Of a stretch of DNA of 5,355 bases, positions 1 to 5,333 are shown piece after piece. How positions within the stretch are numbered: the first letter of the stretch is position 1; each line of letters begins with the position of its first letter. Under the pieces are notes generated by a model. The model saw only the letters and a program-made list of their open reading frames with translations. It made no database searches and was not told the DNA's origin. The stretch comes from Euryarchaeota archaeon Ods04 (lineage in GTDB: Archaea; Halobacteriota; Halobacteria; Halobacteriales; Halorutilaceae). A program made the translations under genes and the position numbers. Location of the stretch: contig JAQZDD010000096.1 in the NCBI GenBank assembly GCA_028751055.1, forward strand, positions 1 to 5,355. Direction: 5' to 3'.

Positions 1-1680
1 ATAGGCACGCGCGAGAGACGAAGACGTGAGGCGAGCACCGACGGTGGGAACCCCGAAACAGAGGCAGGGGCGGAGACTGAGACGGAGACAGGGGCGGTCG
101 CCTCCGAAAGCGATGAAGACAGAGAGAAGGACGCTACGGAAAAAGACGAACGCACCTACCTCGGCGACCCGACAGAAATCGCGCTTTTCGTCGCCGCACA
201 GAAAGCCGGCTTCGACCACGGCGAACTAAAGCAGGAGTATCCGCGTGTCGGCGAAGTAGAGTTCACGTCGGCGCGCAAGAGGATGACGACGGTGCACGAG
301 ACGCCCGAAGGCGGACACGTCGCCTACATGAAGGGCGCGCCCGAGACGGTCGTCGAACGGTGCGACCGCGAACTCGTAGACGGCGAAACAGCCGAGATGA
401 CCGACGAACGCAGGAAAGAGATACTCGAAAAGAACGAGGAGTTCGCCGAGGACGCGCTCCGTGTCATGGGCTTCGCGTACAAGCCGGACGCACCCGCGGA
501 GGCGACCGAGGATGTCGAGAACGGCATGGTATTTCTCGGGTTGCAGGGCATGCTCGACCCTCCGCGTCCCGAGGTGCCCGACGCGCTCGCAGGCTGTCTC
601 GACGCAGGCATAAACGTCGTCATGATTACGGGCGACAACGCAGTGACGGCGCGCGCCGTTGGCAAGGAGGTCGGTCTGCGTTCTGCGACGGTCATCACGG
701 GACCCGAACTCGAAGATATGTCCGACGAAGAACTCGCCGAGGTCGTCGGGGAAGTTGACATCTTCGCGCGCACGTCGCCCGAGCACAAGACACGTATACT
801 CAAGACGCTCCAGTCGAAGGGGCACATCGTCGCCATGACGGGCGACGGCGTAAACGACGCGCCCGCTGTCAAGAACGCCGACGTGGGCATAGCGATGGGG
901 ATACGCGGCACGGACGTGACGGAGCAGGCGTCCGACATCGTTCTGTTAGACGACAACTTCGCCACGATACGCGACGCAGTACGCGAGGGACGCCGTATCT
1001 TCGACAACGTCCGTAAGTTCGTCAACTACCTTCTGTCAGGCAACGGCGGCGAAGTCACCATGATATTCACGGGGTCGATGGCTGGTCTCGGTCTCGTCAT
1101 AACCCCGATACAGATACTCTGGATAAACGTCGTGACAGACGGCATACCCGCGCTCACGATGGGCGTCGACCCCGCGGCGGAAGACGTGATGGAGCGGAAG
1201 CCACGACCGCCCGAGGAGGGCGTCATCACCAAACGTATCGTGGCGTCTGTCGTCGGCATCGCCGTCTTCATGACCGTCTGCCTCCTGCCGCTCTTCACGC
1301 TCAACTTCTACGGCGAACTCGTGCCGGGCTACGACGTGACGGGCGCGGTGATAGGCTGGAGTCCGGGCTACGAGACGGGGAGGGAGCTTGCGCAGACGAT
1401 GGTATTCACGGGGTTCGTCGTCTTCGAGATAGTCCGTATACAGGCGATACGGTACAGGTACGGTCTGGGACTCCTCTCGAACCGTTGGCTCGTCCTCGCC
1501 GTCGGCGTCGCCGTCGCCCTTCAGATGCTCGTGCTCTACACCGCAACAGGACAGCTTCTTTTCAGCGTCCAGCCCCTCGGTCTGGTGCACTGGGCGCAGA
1601 TTGCCGTCGCGGCTGTCGCCTTCGCCGTGCTGATGGCTGTCTTCGTCGTGGTTCAGGACAGGTACTTCGAGAGGTACTGA
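1..1680 (+). CDS. P-type (P2A-like) cation-transporting ATPase, probably Ca2+, 5' partial
   Basis: Membrane pump that uses ATP to move cations, most likely Ca2+, across the cell membrane. The frame is open from base 1, so the gene begins upstream: 559 residues are present and the actuator domain, TM1-4 and the DKTGT phosphorylation site are missing. Visible in order (partial numbering): an acidic low-complexity stretch (about 20-50); N-domain GDPTE (55-59), KRM (93-95) and KGAPE (111-115); P-domain DPPR (186-189), MITGDN (208-213) and TGDGVNDAP (280-288); then six hydrophobic segments matching TM5-TM10. By motif alignment to SERCA, N348/E351 (TM5), N376/T379/D380 (TM6) and probably E476 (TM8) match the Ca2+ ligands N768, E771, N796, T799, D800 and E908, so both sites look intact apart from TM4, which is unseen. 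The stop is TGA at 1678-1680. An in-frame ATG at 283 is internal and not the true start. The family is certain; the ion is inferred. Confidence 0.96.
   Translation: MGTRERRRREASTDGGNPETEAGAETETETGAVASESDEDREKDATEKDERTYLGDPTEIALFVAAQKAGFDHGELKQEYPRVGEVEFTSARKRMTTVHETPEGGHVAYMKGAPETVVERCDRELVDGETAEMTDERRKEILEKNEEFAEDALRVMGFAYKPDAPAEATEDVENGMVFLGLQGMLDPPRPEVPDALAGCLDAGINVVMITGDNAVTARAVGKEVGLRSATVITGPELEDMSDEELAEVVGEVDIFARTSPEHKTRILKTLQSKGHIVAMTGDGVNDAPAVKNADVGIAMGIRGTDVTEQASDIVLLDDNFATIRDAVREGRRIFDNVRKFVNYLLSGNGGEVTMIFTGSMAGLGLVITPIQILWINVVTDGIPALTMGVDPAAEDVMERKPRPPEEGVITKRIVASVVGIAVFMTVCLLPLFTLNFYGELVPGYDVTGAVIGWSPGYETGRELAQTMVFTGFVVFEIVRIQAIRYRYGLGLLSNRWLVLAVGVAVALQMLVLYTATGQLLFSVQPLGLVHWAQIAVAAVAFAVLMAVFVVVQDRYFERY
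73..90 (+). repeat. GAGACN hexamer, three tandem copies, inside the ATPase gene
   Basis: Three tandem copies of GAGACN encode Glu-Thr three times in the acidic insert of the ATPase nucleotide-binding domain. A 9-base direct repeat CAGGGGCGG (65-73 and 89-97, period 24 bases) brackets it. The periods are multiples of three, so the reading frame is kept. It looks like in-frame repeat expansion of a surface loop. Confidence 0.6.
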
Positions 1681-1704
1681 AAGACGGTCGTCGGGCGCGG
1701 CGAC

Positions 1705-1716
1705 ACGGTTAACCGT
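1705..1716 (+). promoter_or_regulatory. TATA-type element and perfect 12-base palindrome before the zinc-ribbon gene
   Basis: ACGGTTAACCGT is a perfect palindrome centred 26.5 bases upstream of the ATG at 1737. That is the spacing of an archaeal TATA box when transcription starts at the start codon (leaderless mRNA). No Shine-Dalgarno sequence is seen between it and the ATG. The TTAA core may be bound by TBP, and the symmetry may also suit a dimeric repressor. Position and symmetry are seen; the function is inferred. Confidence 0.5.
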
Positions 1717-1736
1717 CCGAGGGACGTATCTCAACC

Positions 1737-2027
1737 ATGAACTGGCAGTGCCGTGTATACGGACACACGTGGCGACATCCGGGGGAGCACGAGGTGGTGC
1801 TCGTTGACGACGAGTTCCCCGCGTACCCGATGGAGTGTCAGGTATGTGACACGGAGGTCGTGATGGACGTTGAAGGAAGAAGACACGTCGACGTATCGAC
1901 GGTTGAGGCATCAAGGGAGATTACGGTGCCGGAGTCTGTGACGAGTGTGGAAGTCGTGGAAGACACCGATACGGGAACTGTTGAGACAGGCGGGAAAGCG
2001 GAGGGCGACGGAGACGAAGCTAAGTGA
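1737..2027 (+). CDS. Small zinc-ribbon protein with acidic C-terminal tail, function unknown
   Basis: A 96-residue protein. The N-terminal 40 residues carry C5, H10, C34 and C37 (C-x4-H ... C-x2-C), a plausible single zinc site of the treble-clef/zinc-ribbon kind, with aromatic residues W3, Y8 and W12 around it. Haloarchaeal genomes encode many such small zinc-finger proteins, mostly of unknown role; I cannot name a family. From about residue 50 the sequence is Glu/Asp/Val/Thr rich, without hydrophobic segments, and is probably flexible. The start at 1737 is supported by a TATA-like palindrome about 26 bases upstream. It lies 56 bases after the ATPase in the same direction but appears to have its own promoter. 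Its stop is 27 bases from the stop of the convergent universal stress gene. Binding of nucleic acid or protein is possible but not shown. Confidence 0.78.
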   Translation: MNWQCRVYGHTWRHPGEHEVVLVDDEFPAYPMECQVCDTEVVMDVEGRRHVDVSTVEASREITVPESVTSVEVVEDTDTGTVETGGKAEGDGDEAK

Positions 2028-2054
2028 CGTTCTCAGTCTACCGATACGCCGACA

Positions 2055-2525
2055 CTACCTGACTATCATCACGGGAACGGGCGCGCGTCTCACGACCTTC
2101 TCGGCTACGCTGCCCAAGAGAAACCTCTCCGCTCCCGTCCTGCAGTGGCTACCCATGACGACGCGGTCGACATCCTTCTCCTCGGCGTACTCCAAGATAA
2201 CCTCGTCGGGTTCGCCGAACTCCAGTACGGTCTCGACCGAAACGCCGTGCTCCTCAGCCGTCTTACGCGCGTCGTCGAAGACCTTGTCCGCCTTCGCCTC
2301 TGCCTCGTCGCGCCACTCTCGCCAGTACTCGGTGGTGACGGAGCCGGGCGGCGCGCCGTCCTTGAACTTGGGACGCATCACGTCGATGAAGCTGGTTCCG
2401 GAGCCGATTGGGTCCATGACGTGGAGGACGAATATCTCGGCTTCCGGGTAGTCGGTGAGCGCGGTTTCGAGTGCCTTCTTCGATAGAGGCGAGCCTTCCG
2501 TGGGTACTAAAACCCGTTTCTGCAT
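2055..2525 (-). CDS. Universal stress protein, UspA family, single domain
   Basis: A 156-residue cytoplasmic protein of the UspA family, whose members form dimers, often bind ATP, and help cells survive stress. Seen: the N-terminal strand KRVLVPTEGS (3-12), the second strand IFVLHV (31-36), a charged helix (about 66-93), and the C-terminal nucleotide loop G125-S-H-C128 ... G138-S139, followed by a helix and the last strand VPVMIV. The usual ATP motif is G-2x-G-9x-G-(S/T); here the middle Gly is Cys (C128, codon TGC), while the other positions are intact and length is normal. The ATG (2523-2525) shares its A with the TGA stop of hsp20 (TGATG), so it is probably made from the same mRNA by coupled translation. 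No intrinsic terminator is obvious in the 27 bases before the convergent gene. Confidence 0.95.
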   Translation of the reverse strand: MQKRVLVPTEGSPLSKKALETALTDYPEAEIFVLHVMDPIGSGTSFIDVMRPKFKDGAPPGSVTTEYWREWRDEAEAKADKVFDDARKTAEEHGVSVETVLEFGEPDEVILEYAEEKDVDRVVMGSHCRTGAERFLLGSVAEKVVRRAPVPVMIVR

Positions 2526-2965
2526 CAGTTTATCTCGACCTTCCGCGCCTTAGCCGACTCAACCTTCGGTATGGTTATCGAAAGCACACCGTCTTCGAGC
2601 TTAGCCTTCGCCGCGTCGCCCTCAACCTCGTCGGGCAGGCTCACCCTTCTCTGCATCGTCCTCGTGCTCCGTTCGCGTCGGACGTAGTTCTCGTCCTCTT
2701 CTTCCTCCGAGACGGTTCTCTCAGCCTCTATCCTGAGCGTGTGGTCGGTAACCTGCAGACTCACGTCGTCCTTCTCAAAGCCGGGCATGTCGACTATGAT
2801 GTGGTACTCGTCGTCACGTTCGATTATGTCGACGGGCATCGTGTCGCCGTAGAACACCGAAACCGGCTCTCCTTCCCTGAACGACCGCGAAGCTTGCTCT
2901 ATCTGCCTGTTCATTCTGTCGAACAGTCTTTCTATCTCTCTGAGTGCGGTAGTTTCTTCTGCCAT
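2525..2965 (-). CDS. Hsp20 / alpha-crystallin small heat-shock protein
   Basis: ATP-independent holdase chaperone that binds unfolding proteins as large oligomers in the cytoplasm. From the ATG at 2965 it has 146 residues: a charged N-terminal arm (about 1-40), the alpha-crystallin domain (about 44-134) starting at MPVDIIERDDEY, with MPGFEKDDV, an acidic loop EEEEDE, and the family signature GVLSITIPK (GVL at 126-128), and a short tail with V-E-I (143-145) that fits the I/V-x-I/V motif used in oligomer contacts. The open frame extends 12 codons further to a TTG at 3001, but ATG is the better start because the extension overlaps the TATA-like TTATTT (3001-3006). It is the first gene of a two-gene stress operon with the universal stress protein (TGATG overlap). 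Repeats upstream suggest regulated expression. Confidence 0.95.
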   Translation of the reverse strand: MAEETTALREIERLFDRMNRQIEQASRSFREGEPVSVFYGDTMPVDIIERDDEYHIIVDMPGFEKDDVSLQVTDHTLRIEAERTVSEEEEDENYVRRERSTRTMQRRVSLPDEVEGDAAKAKLEDGVLSITIPKVESAKARKVEIN

Positions 2966-3000
2966 GGTTATATCCAGCCTAAAAACGTCTTCCTGTGTCA

Positions 3001-3006
3001 AATAAT
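3001..3006 (-). promoter_or_regulatory. TATA-like element for the hsp20-usp operon
   Basis: TTATTT on the minus strand is the most AT-rich hexamer upstream of hsp20 at a workable distance. A start about 26 bases downstream (near 2977) would leave a leader of roughly 12 bases before the ATG at 2965. A second AT-rich run, TTTTTA (2980-2985), is too close to the ATG for a normal archaeal promoter. Inferred from spacing only. Confidence 0.4.
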
Positions 3007-3007
3007 C

Positions 3008-3094
3008 ACACGGCTGTTTTCACCGACTGGGAGAAGCACACGACCGGACACGGCTGGAATAGACACGAGTACACGGCTATAATGCACACGACCG
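3008..3094. repeat. Two interleaved short direct-repeat families upstream of hsp20
   Basis: Plus-strand ACACGGCT occurs at 3008-3015, 3048-3055 and 3071-3078. GCACACGACCG occurs at 3036-3046 and 3084-3094, 48 bases apart, and both copies are followed by one variable base and then AC. The first ACACGGCT lies one base beyond the probable hsp20 TATA element, and the rest extend about 80 bases upstream, up to the end of the DUF35 gene. Arrangement and position fit binding sites for a regulator of the stress operon. They are not spaced like a CRISPR and encode nothing recognisable. Confidence 0.6.
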
Positions 3095-3109
3095 AACCGA
3101 GCTGACGAG

Positions 3110-3472
3110 TTAGACGGCTTCGAAAGTCAGGTATCTTCCTTCGTCGTGCTCGCCAACACCGAGACGTACCTCGTCGCCCATCTCGACCTCGTCACCCACG
3201 AACTGTCCCGTGAGACGTACGCCTTCGTCGAATCCGGCGACTACGACCGTGTACGGTGTTTCGCCCGAGAACGCCGGTATCGTGACGTGTATAGGCGTGT
3301 ACGTCTCGACGGTCGCAGTCGTCGAAAGCTCCTGTTCCGACAGTTCGAGCGAACCGCATTCGGGACAGACGTCGCGCGGCGGAAGCGAGGACGCGCCGCA
3401 GTCGGCGCACGACAGGTAGAACGCATCGCCAGCCTCGACGGCGTCGAGTAGTTCGTTGAACCAAGAAGGCAT
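3110..3472 (-). CDS. DUF35 zinc-ribbon/OB-fold protein, thiolase partner
   Basis: A 120-residue protein. Residues about 15-45 form a rubredoxin-like zinc ribbon with C22-x2-C25 and C36-x2-C39 (the latter CPEC). The rest is the OB-fold of the DUF35 family, with the characteristic strand around FSGETPYTVVVAGFDEGVRLTGQ. In archaea, DUF35 proteins bind thiolases; in a methanogen the thiolase, HMG-CoA synthase and DUF35 form a complex that channels acetoacetyl-CoA in the mevalonate pathway. Here it directly follows a thiolase, which supports a scaffold role. I chose the ATG at 3472, whose A is also the last base of the thiolase TGA (TGATG). The codon before it is GTG (3475), an alternative start adding one residue with a 4-base overlap. 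No HMG-CoA synthase gene is in the window, so the exact pathway is open. Confidence 0.94.
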   Translation of the reverse strand: MPSWFNELLDAVEAGDAFYLSCADCGASSLPPRDVCPECGSLELSEQELSTTATVETYTPIHVTIPAFSGETPYTVVVAGFDEGVRLTGQFVGDEVEMGDEVRLGVGEHDEGRYLTFEAV

Positions 3473-4647
3473 CACGAACCACCCCCCGCACCCTCGGCTT
3501 GGAGGACGTGCACCGTCGTGCTCGCGCCGCTTCCGCCGACGTTGTGCGCCACCGCTGTCTCCGCGCCTTCGACCTGTGTCGGATGTTCGCCTTCTATCTG
3601 TTTCGCAAGTTCGACGACCTGCGCCACGCCCGTCGCACCGACGGGATGTCCCTTTGCTATGAGACCGCCCGACGTGTTGACGGGGATACGTCCGTCGGGT
3701 GCGGTTTCGCCCTCGACGGCGGCGTACGCGCCCTCGCCCCTCTCGAAGAAGCCGAGCGACTCGACGGCGAGTATCTCCGCTATCGTGAAACAGTCGTGAA
3801 CCTCCGCGACGTCCACGTCTTCGGGTGCGACACCCGCGTGTTCGTACGCTCTTTCGGCGGCACGTTCAGCGGCGCGCGTCCTGCTGAGAACGTCGCGGTC
3901 TTGGAGAGCGAGAGACGCCGACGAAGCACCCGAACCGACGACGGAGGCTGGCGCGTCAAGTCCGTTTTCGTCGGCGTACTCGGGTGAGACGAGCAGTACC
4001 GCGCTCGCGCCGTCGGTGATGGGGCACGAGTCGAGCATTCCGACGGGCGGCGCGATAGGGCGCGCTTCGAGAACGTCGTCTACCGTGACGCCTTCCTGGT
4101 ACTGCGCTATCGGGTTGTCGACGCCGTTCGCGCGGTTCTTGACGGTCACCTCGGCGAGTTCCTCACGCGTAACGCCGAACTCGTCCATGTAGTCACGTGC
4201 GATGAGCGCGAATATTCCGGGGAAGGTCAGACCGCACGAGTTCTCGTACTCGTTGTCGGCGGCGTTCGCAAGCGCGTCGGTCAGTCGTTCGATGCCCGTG
4301 GCGTGCATCATCTCGACGCCCGCGACGAGCGCGACGTCCGCAGTACCCGACTCGACCGCCTGAGCCGCCTCTCGGACAGCCCAGCCGGAGGAGGCGCACG
4401 CGCTCTCCGAACGCGTTGCTGGGACGCCGGTCGTGCCGAGGTAGTCGGCTGTCATGACCCCCATATGTCCTTGGTCGTCGGTGAGTTCGCCCATGAAGTT
4501 GCCGACGTGTATTCCGTCTATCTCAACCGGCGACACGTCCGCGTCTTCGAGCGCGCCGAGACACGCGTCGGTCAGGAGTTCGCGTGCCGACGACTCGGGA
4601 TGCTTCCCGAACTTCGTGCTGTATGCTCCGGCTACGTTTACACGCAT
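3472..4647 (-). CDS. Thiolase, archaeal SCP2-type (acetyl-CoA acetyltransferase-like)
   Basis: Thiolase-fold enzyme joining or splitting acyl-CoA units, for example two acetyl-CoA to acetoacetyl-CoA. From the ATG at 4647 it has 391 residues, normal for the family. Catalytic motifs: nucleophile Cys84 in SACASS, HDCF (284-287, Cys286), and His334 in KGHPVGATG. The fourth loop reads HNVGGSGA in place of the CxG of classical thiolases. HDCF together with loss of that Cys is typical of the SCP2-type group, where the HDCF cysteine takes over acid/base duty. The frame also has an ATG at 4674, but that codon lies in a TTTTAT element 28 bases before 4647, and the family normally begins near the MRVNVAGAYSTKFG stretch. 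It is the first gene of an operon with DUF35 (TGATG overlap). Substrate is uncertain: mevalonate synthesis, fatty-acid or polymer metabolism are all possible. Confidence 0.95.
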   Translation of the reverse strand: MRVNVAGAYSTKFGKHPESSARELLTDACLGALEDADVSPVEIDGIHVGNFMGELTDDQGHMGVMTADYLGTTGVPATRSESACASSGWAVREAAQAVESGTADVALVAGVEMMHATGIERLTDALANAADNEYENSCGLTFPGIFALIARDYMDEFGVTREELAEVTVKNRANGVDNPIAQYQEGVTVDDVLEARPIAPPVGMLDSCPITDGASAVLLVSPEYADENGLDAPASVVGSGASSASLALQDRDVLSRTRAAERAAERAYEHAGVAPEDVDVAEVHDCFTIAEILAVESLGFFERGEGAYAAVEGETAPDGRIPVNTSGGLIAKGHPVGATGVAQVVELAKQIEGEHPTQVEGAETAVAHNVGGSGASTTVHVLQAEGAGGGS

Positions 4648-4663
4648 GGCTGTCAAAACAGCC
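4648..4663. promoter_or_regulatory. Inverted repeat GGCTGT-N4-ACAGCC, candidate operator of the thiolase operon
   Basis: Perfect 6-base arms separated by 4 bases, ending at the base next to the thiolase ATG and lying between it and the TATA-like element. If the transcript is leaderless, the repeat covers about -16 to -1, where a bound dimer would block RNA polymerase. A hairpin in RNA is less likely because this stretch would not be transcribed. Confidence 0.55.
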
Positions 4664-4672
4664 GCGAGCCGC

Positions 4673-4678
4673 ATAAAA
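4673..4678 (-). promoter_or_regulatory. TATA-like element of the thiolase-DUF35 operon
   Basis: TTTTAT on the minus strand is centred 28.5 bases upstream of the ATG at 4647, close to the spacing of an archaeal TATA box for a leaderless transcript. It overlaps the upstream ATG (4672-4674), which argues against using that codon as a start. Confidence 0.5.
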
Positions 4679-4715
4679 CTGTCCGGGGTTACCGACGAGT
4701 GAGAACGACGGACAC

Positions 4716-4734
4716 CACGGAGTTCATATCCGTG
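4716..4734. terminator. Hairpin directly after the regulator stop codon, possible terminator
   Basis: CACGGA (4716-4721) and TCCGTG (4729-4734) can form a 6-base stem with a 7-base loop, starting at the base after the TGA (4735-4737) of the winged-helix gene. No T-rich tract follows on the minus strand, so a classical terminator is not established. It could instead be an mRNA end structure or a binding site upstream of the thiolase promoter. Confidence 0.3.
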
Positions 4735-5121
4735 TCAGTCCGAACGTCCCACTTCGCCCAGTTCGAGATATCTCGGGACGCTCACGCGTAACACCTTCTC
4801 GTCTTCGTATTCTTCTTCGGTCGCGTCGAACGAGAAACGGATGTCCAACGTGTCATCGACGGTGAATCCCGTCGATATCTCCTTGCTACGGAGTACGTAC
4901 TCCTTCTCGTGCCTGCCCGCGTTCTTCATCCTGAGAGCGTCCTCGACGATACCGCTCTCCACGAGCGTGTCCATCCTTCTGTAGCTCGTAGACAGCGGCA
5001 TGTCGCAGTCGTCGGCTATCTCCGAAACCGACTTCCGTTCGTCTGCGACCGACGCGATTATCGCGCGCGACTTGGGGTCGGCGAGTATTTCGAGTAGCCG
5101 CTGAGGCGACTCGGCGTGCAT
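4735..5121 (-). CDS. Winged helix-turn-helix transcriptional regulator (ArsR-like fold)
   Basis: A 128-residue DNA-binding protein. The N-terminal half resembles the winged-helix domain common in haloarchaeal regulators: helix RLLEILADPKSRAIIASVAD (8-27), then helix-turn-helix KSVSEIADDCDMPLSTSYRR (30-49), a third helix MDTLVESGIVED, and a wing around KNAGRHEKEYVL (67-78). The C-terminal part (about 82-117) is predicted beta-rich and acidic, possibly for ligand binding or dimer contact; no clear metal-binding Cys/His set is seen. The ATG at 5121 follows GGGGGTGA with 6-base spacing, a good Shine-Dalgarno; a GTG one codon upstream (5124) is the alternative. It lies 87 bases upstream of the thiolase in the same orientation, so control of that operon or of itself is plausible, but the target is unknown. 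Confidence 0.87.
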   Translation of the reverse strand: MHAESPQRLLEILADPKSRAIIASVADERKSVSEIADDCDMPLSTSYRRMDTLVESGIVEDALRMKNAGRHEKEYVLRSKEISTGFTVDDTLDIRFSFDATEEEYEDEKVLRVSVPRYLELGEVGRSD

Positions 5122-5303
5122 CACCGCTCACCCCCTCTGTTGTTTCGCGCTACTTCTCCCCCGTATCTTTCCTCCGCTTTTCCTCTACCAGTCTCGCGCT
5201 GACGCTGTCCGAAGGACGGCGTTCTACCCGACCCAACCCGTCGTACTTCACCGGCGTTGGGCACCTTTCTGCACGTTCCATTTACTCCCCAGTTCTGAAA
5301 CAT
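5121..5303 (-). CDS. Doubtful 60-codon ORF in the regulator leader
   Basis: An ATG ORF that ends with a TGA sharing its A with the regulator ATG (TGATG), the same junction as the two confident operons here. A TATA-like GTATAAC lies about 34 bases upstream of its ATG. Against it: the product has no recognisable motif, is strongly basic (Arg-rich) unlike every other protein in the window, and the composition looks like translated purine-rich leader. It could be a leader peptide, or simply an open frame in an untranslated leader. I favour non-coding. Confidence 0.18.
   Translation of the reverse strand: MFQNWGVNGTCRKVPNAGEVRRVGSGRTPSFGQRQRETGRGKAEERYGGEVARNNRGGER
5128..5135 (-). promoter_or_regulatory. 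Shine-Dalgarno sequence deciding the regulator start
   Basis: GGGGGTGA on the minus strand matches the archaeal consensus GGAGGTGA at 7 of 8 positions and ends 6 bases before the ATG at 5121. It supports that start and implies that the mRNA has an untranslated leader or an upstream cistron, in contrast to the leaderless-looking thiolase and zinc-ribbon genes. Confidence 0.65.
5202..5222. repeat. Imperfect 21-base inverted repeat in the regulator leader
   Basis: Plus-strand arms ACGCTGTCC and GGACGGCGT flank GAA: nine pairs with one T-G wobble. On the minus-strand transcript the same position becomes a C-A mismatch, so the RNA hairpin is weaker there (stem of 4 plus 4 pairs). It may be an operator for the regulator or a leader RNA structure. 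Confidence 0.45.
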
Positions 5304-5333
5304 GACTGCCCTTTCCAGTTGGAACCCCTCACA

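Noticed and set aside
226..825. Minus-strand 199-codon open frame
   Set aside because: Antisense to the conserved ATPase domains; its product has no motif and is rich in Arg and His. It is a by-product of GC-rich codon use.
1036..1914. Minus-strand 292-codon open frame
   Set aside because: It lies opposite the ATPase membrane segments and the zinc-ribbon gene, both well supported; the product resembles no family and has no plausible domain.
2028..2054. Terminator between the convergent zinc-ribbon and universal stress genes
   Set aside because: The 27-base gap has neither a stable inverted repeat nor a T-rich tract that I can defend.
1945..2451. Plus-strand 168-codon open frame
   Set aside because: It is antisense to the universal stress gene and overlaps the zinc-ribbon gene in another frame; the Ser/Thr-rich product looks like a shadow.
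2471..3082. Plus-strand 203-codon open frame
   Set aside because: Antisense to hsp20, whose family signature is clear; no motif or promoter supports it.
3008..3094. CRISPR array
   Set aside because: The repeats are only 8 and 11 bases long, differ in spacing and belong to two families; no 25-40 base repeat with regular spacers is present.
3499..3987. Plus-strand open frames opposite the thiolase
   Set aside because: They mirror conserved thiolase codons and yield Arg-rich products without recognisable domains.
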